Part shown: piece after piece, positions 51,836 to 60,841 of the stretch
Layout: each line of letters opens with the position of its first letter
Numbering within the stretch: position 1 is the first letter of the stretch
Origin: Pseudomonas chlororaphis subsp. chlororaphis
Lineage (GTDB): Bacteria > Pseudomonadota > Gammaproteobacteria > Pseudomonadales > Pseudomonadaceae
NCBI RefSeq assembly: GCF_003945765.1
Contig: NZ_CP027712.1
Coordinates: forward strand, 2,170,001 to 2,234,000
Direction: 5' to 3'
Length of the DNA: 64,000 bases
The notes under the pieces: generated by a model
The model's database searches: none
What the model was told of the DNA's origin: nothing
The model's input: the letters and a program-made list of their open reading frames with translations, nothing else
Position numbers and translations under genes: made by a program

Positions 51836-52317
51836 TGAGTACCGGTAGAATCCAGTTCGCCGAGCAGGACGGCACCTTTGTCCTGAAGTTTATCGGTGAA
51901 GTGCGCCTGACCCTGTGTTCGGCGCTGGATGCGACTATTGAGCGAATCTTCACGGCGCTGAACTTCTCGGCGATCGTGATCGACCTGACCGAAACCCGCA
52001 GCATTGACAGCACCACCCTGGGCCTGCTGGCCAAGCTGTCGATCCTGTCGCGGCAGAAGGTCGGCCTGTTGCCGACCGTCGTCACCACCCACGAAGACAT
52101 CACTCGACTACTGCAGTCCATGGGCTTCGATCAGGTGTTCAACATCGTTGATCGTCCGATCCCATGCCCGGAATGCCTGACCGACCTGCCATCCCAGGAC
52201 CAGTCGGAAGAGGTGGTGCGGCTCAAGGTGCTGGAAGCGCACAAGATCCTCATGGGCTTGAACGACTCCAACCGCGAGGCTTTCCACGATCTGGTGAATG
52301 CCCTGGAACGCAACTGA
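51835..52317 (+). CDS. rssC: STAS anti-anti-sigma factor RssC
   Basis: A 160-residue protein with a STAS domain of the SpoIIAA type: GEVRLTLCSALDATIE, then the phosphorylation loop RSIDSTTLGLLAKL with Ser59, and a four-cysteine-free C-terminal extension holding CPECLTDLP. It is translated by stop-start overlap from rssB, whose PP2C domain is the likely phosphatase of Ser59. In P. aeruginosa RssC relates to RpoS control. The kinase partner is not in this window. Confidence 0.88.
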   Translation: MSTGRIQFAEQDGTFVLKFIGEVRLTLCSALDATIERIFTALNFSAIVIDLTETRSIDSTTLGLLAKLSILSRQKVGLLPTVVTTHEDITRLLQSMGFDQVFNIVDRPIPCPECLTDLPSQDQSEEVVRLKVLEAHKILMGLNDSNREAFHDLVNALERN

Positions 52318-52338
52318 TCCTATAAAGCGGCAGCACAT

Positions 52339-52373
52339 AAAAAAGGGCGAACCCGTGAAGGTCCGCCCTTTTT
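52339..52373. terminator. Bidirectional terminator between rssBC and tal
   Basis: AAAAAAGGGCG and CCGCCCTTTTT arms extended by AACC/GGT, between convergent genes. Confidence 0.85.
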
Positions 52374-52391
52374 GCGTTGGCGCTCGCTCGA

Positions 52392-53318
52392 TCAGAGCTT
52401 GGCGGCCAGCAGTGCCTCGAGTTTTTCCTGGTCGCGGGCGAACTGACGGATGCCTTCGGCCAGTTTTTCGGTGGCCATGGCGTCTTCGTTGGAGGCCCAG
52501 CGGAACTGCGCTTCGTTCAGGCTCTGGCGAGCTTCGCCAGCGTGGCCGGGCGCCAGTTTGCGCTCCAGCTTGCCGGTGTCGGCGGCCAGTTTCTCGATCA
52601 GGTCCGGGCTGATGGTCAGACGGTCGCAGCCGGCCAGTTGCTCGATCTGGTTCAGGTTGCGGAAGCTGGCACCCATGACCACAGTCTTGTAGTCATTGGC
52701 CTTGTAGTAGTTGTAGATGCGGGTTACCGACTGCACGCCCGGATCGTCGGCGCCGGTGTAGTCGTTGCCGCTGGCCTTCTTGTACCAGTCGTAGATACGC
52801 CCCACGAACGGCGAGATCAGGAACACCCCGGCCTCGGCGCAGGCGATCGCCTGGGCGAAGGAAAACAGCAGGGTGAGGTTGGTCTGGATGCCTTCGCGTT
52901 CCAGCTGCTCGGCGGCACGGATGCCTTCCCAGGTGGAGGCGATCTTGATCAGTACACGCTCGCGGCCGATGCCGGCCTTGTCGTACAGCTCGATCAGGCG
53001 ATGGGCGCGCTTGAGCATGGCATCGGTGTCGAACGACAGGCGGGCATCCACTTCGGTGGAAATGCGGCCGGGGATCACTTTCAGGATTTCTTTGCCCACT
53101 GCGACGCCAAAACGGTCGCTGGCCAGGCCGACATCGCCCTTGACGTCACTGACGCAGGCGTTCAGCAGCTCGGCGTAACCCGGAATGGCCGCGGCCTTGA
53201 GCAACAGGGAAGGATTAGTGGTGGCGTCTACCGGTTTGACCCGGGCGATAGCGTCGAAGTCGCCGGTGTCGGCAACCACGGTGGTGAACTGCTTGAGTTG
53301 TTCCAGCTTGGAAGTCAT
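52392..53318 (-). CDS. tal: Transaldolase Tal
   Basis: Pentose phosphate enzyme that moves dihydroxyacetone between sugar phosphates. The 308 residues match the family, with the start [33 protein letters not shown], and the Schiff-base lysine Lys125 in [12 protein letters not shown]. The [12 protein letters not shown] block completes the phosphate site. The ATG at 53318 gives the normal start; the longer frame from 53375 has no ribosome site. Confidence 0.96.
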   Translation of the reverse strand: MTSKLEQLKQFTTVVADTGDFDAIARVKPVDATTNPSLLLKAAAIPGYAELLNACVSDVKGDVGLASDRFGVAVGKEILKVIPGRISTEVDARLSFDTDAMLKRAHRLIELYDKAGIGRERVLIKIASTWEGIRAAEQLEREGIQTNLTLLFSFAQAIACAEAGVFLISPFVGRIYDWYKKASGNDYTGADDPGVQSVTRIYNYYKANDYKTVVMGASFRNLNQIEQLAGCDRLTISPDLIEKLAADTGKLERKLAPGHAGEARQSLNEAQFRWASNEDAMATEKLAEGIRQFARDQEKLEALLAAKL

Positions 53319-53507
53319 GAGAGTGCTCTGTCCTGTGGGTCTGTTGACATTACCCGAGCGCTGACAGCCGCTCAAGGGTGCGAATGCGTAACCGGATGCC
53401 TAAACGAGCCCCAAGGGCGACAACCTGAAAAACAGGTGTTTGAATGCTGGGGCGCTATCCGTTTACTACGATGCCAAAACACCCATCAGGTTCAACCCGA
53501 GCGACTG

Positions 53508-54509
53508 TTAGCGACCTTCGAGCAACTGCCCGGCCTGATCCAGCAGCGCCAGCGGATCCTTGGCCTTGTGAATGTCCACCGAGAGCAACTGGCGGAACTT
53601 GCGCGCTCCCGGAAAACCGGTCCCCAGCCCCAACGCATGGCGAGTGATGTGGTGCATGGCGCCGCCCGTGGCCAGGTGCCTGGCGATATAAGGTCGCAAC
53701 TGCGCCAGCGCCTCGGCCCGGGAAATCACCGGTGCGGTGCTGCCGAACAACTGCTGATCCACCTCCGCCAGCAGGTAAGGGTTGTGATAGGCCTCGCGGC
53801 CCAGCATCACCCCGTCGAAAGTCTGTAGATGCTCATGGCAGGCCTCCAGGGTCTTGATGCCGCCGTTGAGGACGATCTCCAGCTCGGGAAAATCCGCTTT
53901 CAAGCGTGCTGCCACGTCATAACGCAGGGGAGGAATGTCACGGTTTTCCTTCGGCGACAGCCCCTCAAGAATCGCGATCCGCGCATGCACGGTAAAGCTG
54001 GTGCACCCAGCCTCGCGCACCTGGCCGACGAAATCGCACAGTTGTTCATAACTGTCGCGGCCATTGATGCCGATCCGATGCTTGACCGTCACCGGAATGC
54101 TCACCGCATCGCGCATCGCCTTCACGCAATCGGCCACCAGGCCCGGATGCCCCATCAGGCAGGCGCCGATCATATTGTTCTGCACCCGATCGCTCGGGCA
54201 GCCAACGTTGAGGTTCACCTCGTCGTAACCATGCTCCTGCGCCATCCGCGCGCAAGCCGCCAGATCCGCCGGCGTACTGCCACCCAACTGCAACGCCAGG
54301 GGATGCTCGGACTCGTCGTGACGCAGAAAACGCTCATGGTCGCCATTGAGCAACGCACCGGTGGTGACCATCTCGGTGTAGAGCAGGGCCTGCTTGGACA
54401 GCAGGCGCAGGAAGAAGCGGCAGTGCCTGTCAGTCCAGTCCATCATCGGCGCCACGGAAAAGCGGCGGGAGAGGGCTGGCGAGGCAGTTGGAGCAGGAGA
54501 TAAGAGCAT
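53508..54509 (-). CDS. dusA: tRNA-dihydrouridine(20/20a) synthase DusA
   Basis: FMN enzyme that reduces uridines 20 and 20a in the tRNA D-loop. The 333-residue product has RRFSVAPMMDWTDRHCRFF at the flavin site, NVGCPSDRVQ near 101-110, the catalytic cysteine Cys117 in GACLMGH, and the HARIAILEGLSPKEN loop typical of DusA. It lies 189 bases before tal on the same strand; that gap (53319-53507) shows no special element. Confidence 0.95.
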   Translation of the reverse strand: MLLSPAPTASPALSRRFSVAPMMDWTDRHCRFFLRLLSKQALLYTEMVTTGALLNGDHERFLRHDESEHPLALQLGGSTPADLAACARMAQEHGYDEVNLNVGCPSDRVQNNMIGACLMGHPGLVADCVKAMRDAVSIPVTVKHRIGINGRDSYEQLCDFVGQVREAGCTSFTVHARIAILEGLSPKENRDIPPLRYDVAARLKADFPELEIVLNGGIKTLEACHEHLQTFDGVMLGREAYHNPYLLAEVDQQLFGSTAPVISRAEALAQLRPYIARHLATGGAMHHITRHALGLGTGFPGARKFRQLLSVDIHKAKDPLALLDQAGQLLEGR

Positions 54510-54651
54510 TGGGCAATCTGGATGGGTGAGGCGAAGGAGGGGAAGTTTATCAGGAATGGAGTTCCGGGGTTGGAAGGGCGCGCATACCAGGAGGATGAAT
54601 GGTCTTCGGTTCCTATATTCCGATCGGTTGCATGAACAACGGCAGGCTAAT

Positions 54652-54686
54652 AAAAAGCGGGCGATCTTAAGGTCGCCCGCTTTTTT
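54652..54686. terminator. Bidirectional terminator downstream of azoR
   Basis: AAAAAGCGGGCGA and TCGCCCGCTTTTTT arms with an 8-base loop. It ends azoR on the minus strand; upstream on the plus strand (54510-54650) I see no gene. Confidence 0.85.
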
Positions 54687-54734
54687 GTGTGATTCGATAG
54701 CCGCATGGCTAGGCGAATGTTCGCTGCATTTGAA

Positions 54735-55373
54735 TCACTTGAAGCTGTCCGCCAGCTCCCTGGCCCGATTCCCGGCCTCTCGCCGCGCCACCTGATCCAC
54801 CTCATGCCCCAGGATGGTCTTTTCCACGATCAGTGCATGCACCTGGGTGACGCCGACGAACTTCAACCAGGCTTCGACGTAGGGCTTCTGGAAGTCAAAG
54901 CGTTCCGCAGGCGTGTCGGATCGCGGCGAGAAGTCGAGGCCGCGGGCGTAGGCGACGACCGCAGTTTTGTTGTGCAGCAGGCCGCGCAGGCCGTGTTCGG
55001 CGGTGAAGCTGAAGAGGATGTCTTTCTGCGTGACCAGGTCGATGAAGTGCTTGAGCTTGTAGGGGATGCTGTAGTTCCACAGGGGTACGGAAAGTACCAG
55101 CAGATCGGCGTGGTGCAGGTGGGCGGCGAGAGTTTCGAGGGTGTTCCAGGCGTCTTGCTGGTCGGGGGACAGGGCCATGCCTTGCAGGCCAGCGTACTTG
55201 GCGTCCATGGCGTGCTGGTCGAATTCCGGCAGGTCCAGGCTCCACAGGTCCAGGGTGCTGACTTCGGTGTGTGGATGGTGGGTCTGATAGCGATCGATAA
55301 AACCTCGGGCGATTTGTTGCGAGGCGGAGCGCTCTTTGCGGGGGGAGCATTGGATATGCAGCAGGCGGGTCAT
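54735..55373 (-). CDS. azoR: FMN-dependent NADH-azoreductase AzoR
   Basis: Flavodoxin-like quinone and azo reductase, 212 residues, probably protective against quinone and thiol stress. It begins MTRLLHIQCSPRKERSAS (FMN phosphate site) and has LSVPLWNYSIPYKLKHFID, the AzoR signature, near 95-113. The ATG at 55373 is chosen because the protein normally starts here. Divergent from a LysR regulator that probably controls it. Confidence 0.92.
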   Translation of the reverse strand: MTRLLHIQCSPRKERSASQQIARGFIDRYQTHHPHTEVSTLDLWSLDLPEFDQHAMDAKYAGLQGMALSPDQQDAWNTLETLAAHLHHADLLVLSVPLWNYSIPYKLKHFIDLVTQKDILFSFTAEHGLRGLLHNKTAVVAYARGLDFSPRSDTPAERFDFQKPYVEAWLKFVGVTQVHALIVEKTILGHEVDQVARREAGNRARELADSFK

Positions 55374-55416
55374 GACGGCATCTCGGATGAGGAATGCCGA
55401 CATTGCAACATAGCGC

Positions 55417-55438
55417 TTTACGGAATATAAATTGTAAA
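55417..55438. promoter_or_regulatory. Candidate LysR operator between azoR and the LysR gene
   Basis: TTTAC and GTAAA form an inverted repeat around an AT-rich 12-base centre in the 94-base gap between divergent genes. Position and form fit a LysR site; not proven. Confidence 0.4.
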
Positions 55439-55467
55439 TAAATGGCTGATTGATCACGTATCTTTAT

Positions 55468-56322
55468 ATGTTCGATGTTCTGTTGCTCAAGACCTTTGTA
55501 ACGGTGGTGGACGAGGAAGGCTTCAGCCGTGCCGCTGAACGGCTGCACCTGACGCAGTCGGCGGTCAGCGGGCATCTGCGACGCCTGGAAGAGCAGGTCG
55601 GCAAGCCGCTGTTGACCCGTACCACGCGTTCCCAGCACTTGACTGCCGATGGCGAGCGCCTGATGGCCTATGCGCGAGCCATCCTCGCCTTGAACCGCGA
55701 TGCCTGGGCTGAGCTGACGCGTTCGCCGTTTCACGGCCGGGTGCGGATCGGCATGTCCGAGGACTTTGTCGAGCCCCGCCTGCTGCGCCTTTTGCAGGAG
55801 TTCGCGGCGCAGTATCCGGGCATGGAAATCGATATACAGGTGAATATTCCCGGCACGCTGCTGGAGCGCATGCAGCAGGGCGGCCTTGAGGTGGTCATAG
55901 GTTCGCTGTGTGAAACCCGTGAGCCGGGCCTGCTGTTGTGGCAGGAGTCGCTGGTATGGGCCAGTTCCGCGTATCTGGTGGGTCGCTTGCCGACTCCGCT
56001 GCCACTGGCGCTGTTTCCCGAGCCATGCCCTTATCGGGCGGTAGCCCTGCAGCGTCTGGCACAAGCAGGAATCGCCCAGCGCACGGCAATGCTTTGCCCG
56101 AGCACCGCGGCGTTGCGCACGGCGGCCCTCTCCGGGTTCGCGGTGGCGCCGATAGCCACCAGCCAGCTGGGGCAAGGGCTTGCGGTATTGGGGGCTGAGC
56201 ATGGCTTGCCGGTGCTGCCTGACGCGGAGTTTCGGCTGTTCACGGCCAAGGATGCCGATCAGGGCATAGTGGCTGCGTTGTCCCAGGTGATAGTGGCGTA
56301 TTGTGCGGCGCGGCGGCTCTAG
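55468..56322 (+). CDS. LysR-type transcriptional regulator
   Basis: A 284-residue LysR protein with an N-terminal winged helix (FVTVVDEEGFSRAAERLHLTQ, then SAVSGHLRRLEE) and a substrate-binding domain from about residue 90. The ATG at 55468 (MFDVLLLKTF) gives the standard LysR start. It is divergent from azoR, the likely target. Effector unknown. Confidence 0.9.
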   Translation: MFDVLLLKTFVTVVDEEGFSRAAERLHLTQSAVSGHLRRLEEQVGKPLLTRTTRSQHLTADGERLMAYARAILALNRDAWAELTRSPFHGRVRIGMSEDFVEPRLLRLLQEFAAQYPGMEIDIQVNIPGTLLERMQQGGLEVVIGSLCETREPGLLLWQESLVWASSAYLVGRLPTPLPLALFPEPCPYRAVALQRLAQAGIAQRTAMLCPSTAALRTAALSGFAVAPIATSQLGQGLAVLGAEHGLPVLPDAEFRLFTAKDADQGIVAALSQVIVAYCAARRL

Positions 56323-56339
56323 CCGTCGGCTTCAGCGGC

Positions 56340-56362
56340 GCGACTGCCCGAGGGGCAGTCGC
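56340..56362. terminator. Hairpin between the LysR gene and the gene at 56374
   Basis: GCGACTGCCC and GGGCAGTCGC form a 10-bp stem with a 3-base loop between convergent genes. T-runs are weak on both sides. Confidence 0.5.
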
Positions 56363-56373
56363 TTGAGCGGGGT

Positions 56374-56862
56374 TCAGAGGTCCAGGCCTTCCTGGATCAC
56401 GGACAACAAGGTGTCTTCGTTGAGTTCGAGCGGGTCCGGCCTGGATTTACCGGAGCCGGGAACCGTCTGGATCAGCCAGTGCCCCTCTCCATGTTCGCTG
56501 CCGTTGCGCAGCAGGTAGCGTTCAGGGCCTTTGCCGTGGATTTCGACACGCCCGGCGCCACCCGTGGTGAAGCGGGCGATAGGGTCGAGGAGGATGCTCT
56601 GGTGGTTGCCCTCGATCAGCAGTTGATCGATGGCATAGTTGAAGGTCGCACCAGAGGGGTGGCTCTCGAACACGCGAGTGGGGACGCGCCGGATATTCAG
56701 GCCGACCTCTGAAAGTGGAGTCAGCCAGGTCTCGACCTGGTGGTACATCTCATAGACCTGTGCAGGCCACAGCTCGATGGCCTTGTCTGCCGAGATGTCT
56801 TCCTTGGCCCAGCTGTCCTGTTTTTGTTTCAGCCTTGCGGCGAGTTCATCGACCTTACTCAT
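56374..56862 (-). CDS. Hypothetical protein of 162 residues
   Basis: A soluble protein beginning MSKVDELAARLKQKQDSWAK. The first 60 residues are helical; the middle holds FNYAIDQLLIEGNHQSILLD and GGAGRVEIHGKGPERYLLRN, which look like beta-strands. GAAGTCGGAATGA surrounds the start. I do not recognise a family. Base composition is like the neighbours. The 257-base gap behind it (56863-57119) shows only AT-rich promoter-like DNA. Confidence 0.7.
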   Translation of the reverse strand: MSKVDELAARLKQKQDSWAKEDISADKAIELWPAQVYEMYHQVETWLTPLSEVGLNIRRVPTRVFESHPSGATFNYAIDQLLIEGNHQSILLDPIARFTTGGAGRVEIHGKGPERYLLRNGSEHGEGHWLIQTVPGSGKSRPDPLELNEDTLLSVIQEGLDL

Positions 56863-57119
56863 TCCGACTTCCTATCGTGATGTGAGGGTAAGTGTAGTCT
56901 CGGAAGGTACTTTACCTTGGCGGAGGGTGGCCAGCGATTCATGACCCTCTGCTGGATGCCGATGTTTGTATTGTGACAGGGTGTTTTTTATATATCCCTG
57001 ATGAGCATCAGAAAAATGCTCTACATTTTCAGACGTCGCCACCCTGAACTGTCCGCTATTACCTCTTAGGATTGGCCGGCCCGGCTGCATTGGATGCCTT
57101 ACCCTGCCAGGATGATGCT

Positions 57120-58682
57120 TTGCCTATCCCGATTCACGATCCTCACCATGCCTCCGATCGAACCTTGAAACGGCTTCTGCTGCTCAAGGCCGCGGTGGTA
57201 TTCATTTCGATGGTTTGCCTGTGCCTGTGCGGCCTGCTTTATCTGCAACTGGCGCAGTCCTATCACTACGATATGGCGCGGGCGCAGGTCGCCTCGTCGA
57301 ACCTGACCCGGGCCATGGCGCAACAGGCCGAGGACACCTTCATCGAGGCCGACCTGGTGCTGGCCAGCCTGGCCGACTGGATTCAGAAGGATGGTTATGG
57401 CCCTGAGCAGAAGCCTTTCCTGCAGAAGATCTTTGCGCAGAGGGCGCAAGCGCTCAAACAGCTGCATGGCCTGTTCCTGTTCGACCGGGCGGGGCATTGG
57501 GTGGTCACCTCGTTCGAGCGCTTGCCACGCAGCGCAGGCGTGGCCCATCGCGACTACTTCCGCTTTCATCAGCAGAACGCTTCCTTGCTGGCCCACGTCG
57601 GGCCCGCGATCCGCAGTCGGGAAAACGGCGAGTGGATCATTCCGCTGACGCGGCGCCTGAACGACAAGCAGGGCAATTTCGAAGGCGTGCTGCTGGCCGG
57701 TATCCGGCTGGCCTATTTCGACCAGTTCTTCAAAAGCTTCGACATCGATGACAACGGCAGCATGTTCCTCGCCCTGTCCGATGGCACCCTGCTGGCGCGG
57801 CGTCCGCTGGAGGAGCGGCAGATCGGCGCATCCCTGGCGCGCGGGGAAATTTTCAGCAAGTACTTGCCTGAGTCTTCTTCGGGCACTGCGATGATTCGTT
57901 CGCTGGTCGACAGAAAGATGCGGCTCTACGGCTATCGGCAACTGGACGCCTACCCGCTGGTGGTGAGCGCGGCAAGTTCGAAGGATGCGGTCCTCAAGGA
58001 CTGGTACGCCAGCGCCTACCAGTCCAGCGCCATTGTCGCCCTGGTGGTATTGGGGATCGGCTTGTTCGGCTGGGTCTTCGTGCACCAGGTACGCAACGGC
58101 GAGCGTATCGAGGCCGACCTGCGGACCGCACAGGCAGCGCTGGAGGTGATCGCGACCCATGACAGCCTGACCGGCCTGGCCAATCGCCGGCTGCTTGAGC
58201 GGGCGCTGGAAACCGAGTTCGGGCGCGGCGGGCGGCAGGCGAGCCCGCTGAGCCTGATCATGCTCGATATCGATTTCTTCAAGCGCTACAACGACACCTA
58301 TGGCCATGTCGCCGGGGATCAGTGCCTGGCCGAGGTGGCGCAGGTGCTGAGGGATTGCTGTCAGCGCAAGGCCGACCTGGCGGTGCGGTATGGCGGGGAG
58401 GAATTCGTGATCCTGTTGCCCGATACCGAGATGCACGGGGCGCTGGCCATGGCCGAGCAGATTCGCTGCGGCGTCATGGAGAAAAACATCCCGCATACCG
58501 GCTCGCCCTTTGCACGAGTCACCCTCAGCCTGGGTTGCTACTGCTTCGTGCCGAACGGGCACGACAGCATCGAAGCGTTCCTCGAGCACGCCGATGCCGC
58601 GCTGTACCAGGCCAAGAAATCCGGACGCAATCAGGTGGCGATCGAGAGCGTCAGCCAACCGTTGGCCCGCTCGGATCGCTGA
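57120..58682 (+). CDS. Membrane diguanylate cyclase with periplasmic sensor (GGEEF)
   Basis: A 520-residue protein predicted to make cyclic di-GMP. Two membrane segments (about 19-41 and 300-322) bracket a periplasmic dCache-like domain with PRSAGVAHRDYFRFHQ near 140. The C-terminal GGDEF domain has an intact active site YGGEEFVILL (GGEEF at 425-429) and an inhibitory RxxD site (RKAD) exactly five residues before it. There is no ATG near the start; TTG at 57120 lies 7 bases after AGGA and gives MPIPIHDPHH. A longer TTG start at 57072 is less likely. Confidence 0.9.
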   Translation: MPIPIHDPHHASDRTLKRLLLLKAAVVFISMVCLCLCGLLYLQLAQSYHYDMARAQVASSNLTRAMAQQAEDTFIEADLVLASLADWIQKDGYGPEQKPFLQKIFAQRAQALKQLHGLFLFDRAGHWVVTSFERLPRSAGVAHRDYFRFHQQNASLLAHVGPAIRSRENGEWIIPLTRRLNDKQGNFEGVLLAGIRLAYFDQFFKSFDIDDNGSMFLALSDGTLLARRPLEERQIGASLARGEIFSKYLPESSSGTAMIRSLVDRKMRLYGYRQLDAYPLVVSAASSKDAVLKDWYASAYQSSAIVALVVLGIGLFGWVFVHQVRNGERIEADLRTAQAALEVIATHDSLTGLANRRLLERALETEFGRGGRQASPLSLIMLDIDFFKRYNDTYGHVAGDQCLAEVAQVLRDCCQRKADLAVRYGGEEFVILLPDTEMHGALAMAEQIRCGVMEKNIPHTGSPFARVTLSLGCYCFVPNGHDSIEAFLEHADAALYQAKKSGRNQVAIESVSQPLARSDR

Positions 58683-58709
58683 TTGCTCGTTGCCTGTGCC
58701 TTTGGGCGC

Positions 58710-59294
58710 TCAGTCCTGATCCAGGTAGCCCAGCTTGTGTTCGAGATGTTGCCTCACGCCAGGCCATTCATCGTCGATGATGCTGAAACGCACCGAGTTG
58801 CGCTTGCGGCCATCGGGCATGATCCGTTCATGGCGCACGATGCCTTCCTGTTTTGCTCCCAGGCGCAGAATGGCGTTACGCGACTTTTCATTGATTTCGT
58901 CGGTGGTGAACTGCACCCGCACACAGTCGAGCCTCTCGAAGGCGTGGCGCAGCATCAGGTACTTGGCTTCGGTGTTGACGAAGGTTTTCTGCCAGCGCGT
59001 GGCGATCCAGGTGCTGCCGATTTCCAGCTTGCGGTTCTTGCGGTCGATCTTCCAGAAGCGGGTGCAGCCGATTACCTCGTTGCTGGCCTTAAGGACCGTG
59101 GCGAAGGGCAGGACAGTACCGGCGTCGCGACCGCTGAGGGCGATCTGCAGATAGTCGTCCACCGTCGCGCTGGACGGCACCACGGTGAACGGCAGGTTCC
59201 ACAACTGGCCATCCTCGGCGGCCTTGACCAGGGCGTCGGCGTCGGAGAGTTGCAGCGGTCGCAGGAGGATTCGCGGGCCTTCCAGTATGTTCAT
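58710..59294 (-). CDS. GNAT family N-acetyltransferase (RimJ/RimL-like)
   Basis: A 194-residue GNAT protein starting MNILEGPRILLRPLQLSD, as in RimJ/RimL-type enzymes. The strand EVIGCTRFWKIDRKN and ATRWQKTFVNTEAKYLML form the acetyl-CoA and helix region; NEKSRNAILRLGAKQEG is the usual late motif. Substrate unknown. The ATG at 59294 is used; the longer frame from 59411 overlaps the promoter of the next gene. Divergent from nat. Confidence 0.87.
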   Translation of the reverse strand: MNILEGPRILLRPLQLSDADALVKAAEDGQLWNLPFTVVPSSATVDDYLQIALSGRDAGTVLPFATVLKASNEVIGCTRFWKIDRKNRKLEIGSTWIATRWQKTFVNTEAKYLMLRHAFERLDCVRVQFTTDEINEKSRNAILRLGAKQEGIVRHERIMPDGRKRNSVRFSIIDDEWPGVRQHLEHKLGYLDQD

Positions 59295-59482
59295 GGCAGG
59301 TTTTTTCCAGCAGTGAAGGAGTGGGCTTCGGCCGTCTATTACAGGCAGACACCTAAGCCTTGGCAAGGTCCATTCATGGGCTGTTTCGAGCAGGGATATT
59401 GTCCAAATCAATTGTCGGTTCGGGGCTTTTATGGCTTATACATAGCGCCGATACGCGACACCTCATGCATAAGGACAACTCC

Positions 59483-60319
59483 ATGAGTCAGCCCCACCTG
59501 ATGAACTTCGCGCTTTACCTGCAACGGCTCGGCTACGACAGCGCGCCGCCGCCGAGCCTGGCGACCTTGCGCGAGTTGCAGTTGCGCCACACCAGCACCT
59601 TCGCTTTTGAAAGCCTGTCGACCCTGTTGCGCGTGCCGGTGCCGATCGACCTGGCTTCGGTGGAGCACAAGGTCCTGCATGAAGGCCGTGGCGGCTACTG
59701 CTACGAACTCAACCAGATGTACCAGGTGCTGTTGCAGCACCTGGGCTATGAGACGCGGGGCATTACCGGGCGAGTGGTGATGGGCGGGCCGGAAGATGCC
59801 TGGTCCGCGCGCGCTCACCGCCTGGTACTGCTGACCCTGGACGGCGTGCGTTATGTCTCGGATGTCGGCTTTGGCGGCATGGTGCCCACCGCGCCGCTGC
59901 TGCTCGATACCGAGGACGAGCAGGCCACGCCCCACGAGCCCTATCGCATCACCCAGCGTGATGGCAGTTACACCCTGCGCGCCAAGGTCGCCGGCGAGTG
60001 GCGGGCGATGTATGTATTTGACCTGCAGCGGCAGGAAACCGTGGATTACGAAATGGGTAACTGGTTCGTCTCGACCCACAAGAACTCGCCGTTTCTCGGT
60101 CAGCTGAAAGTCGCGCTGATGGGCGAAGGCCTGCGCCGGACCCTGAATAACGGCAGCTACGCCGTGCATCGCCTGGGCCAGGACAGCGAGCGCCGGCAGA
60201 TCACCGACCCCGACGAGTTGATTGCCTTGTTGCAGAATGAGTTCGCCATTCGGGTGCCGCAGCACCCGCGGCTGCGAGAGGTCCTTGGCGAATTGCTCGC
60301 GCTGCCGCAACCGGCCTGA
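59483..60319 (+). CDS. nat: Arylamine N-acetyltransferase Nat
   Basis: Cytoplasmic enzyme that acetylates aromatic amines and hydrazines from acetyl-CoA. The 278 residues are the usual NAT length and the catalytic triad is complete: Cys73 (RGGYCYELN), His112 (ARAHRLVLL) and Asp127 (VSDVGFGG). AAGGACAACTCC precedes the ATG at 59483; an in-frame ATG at 59465 would add six residues. Confidence 0.93.
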   Translation: MSQPHLMNFALYLQRLGYDSAPPPSLATLRELQLRHTSTFAFESLSTLLRVPVPIDLASVEHKVLHEGRGGYCYELNQMYQVLLQHLGYETRGITGRVVMGGPEDAWSARAHRLVLLTLDGVRYVSDVGFGGMVPTAPLLLDTEDEQATPHEPYRITQRDGSYTLRAKVAGEWRAMYVFDLQRQETVDYEMGNWFVSTHKNSPFLGQLKVALMGEGLRRTLNNGSYAVHRLGQDSERRQITDPDELIALLQNEFAIRVPQHPRLREVLGELLALPQPA

Positions 60320-60331
60320 TCGGTCCGGGCT

Positions 60332-60841
60332 TCAGGGTTCCTCGGTGTCGAGGTCGATAGTCAGATAGAAATAGTCGATATCCCCCCAGGCTTCGCGGCG
60401 ATCGACGAAGGTTTCCGCCGACCCCATGAACAGGCTGTAGCCCAACTGGCTGCGCGGGTCACGGTAGAAGCCAGGCGGCGCATCCCAGACACAACAGGAG
60501 CGCCGCAGGGGCGGCATCCGGAACTGCTCGCCCAGGTAGCGTTCGGCAGCCTGGGCATCACGCCCCGCCAGGCGATAGGTGGCGCGCAGCGGCTTGGTCT
60601 GCAACTCGGGTTCGGAGTGACATTCGAGGAACTCGATAAAGGCGGGCTTGTTGCCGATCTGAGCCAGGAAGTCGCTGCAGACCGGCGCGGCCTGGGCGCC
60701 GGACGCCAGCATCAATAACGCAGGGCTGATCAGGATCGAGAGGCATCTGTTCGCGTGGCGATTCCTTCCAGGCTGAGCACTCTTTTGTTGAGCAAAGCCC
60801 CCAGGCAGCTCAGGGTCAGCGCCATAAAGGCGTCCGCTCAT
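60332..60841 (-). CDS. DUF4952-type exported protein, start uncertain
   Basis: About 169 residues. The mature part starts APVCSDFLAQIGNKPAFIEF and holds CHSEPELQTKPLRATYRL and RRSCCVWDAPPG, which match DUF4952 as I remember it. A secretion signal CLSILISPALLMLASGAQA precedes it, but has no ATG close by in frame. The ATG at 60841 after GAAGGATGGTT leaves a long polar leader; it overlaps the upstream gene. A better-placed GGAAGGAATC-ATG at 60746 is out of frame. This could mean an unusual start or a small frameshift. Confidence 0.6.
   Translation of the reverse strand: MSGRLYGADPELPGGFAQQKSAQPGRNRHANRCLSILISPALLMLASGAQAAPVCSDFLAQIGNKPAFIEFLECHSEPELQTKPLRATYRLAGRDAQAAERYLGEQFRMPPLRRSCCVWDAPPGFYRDPRSQLGYSLFMGSAETFVDRREAWGDIDYFYLTIDLDTEEP

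Noticed and set aside
60558..60746. Short frame after a good ribosome site inside the DUF4952 gene
   Set aside because: Its 62 residues are Arg/Pro-rich, without a signal or domain; the DUF4952 frame is the conserved one. The oddity is kept as a finding about the start.
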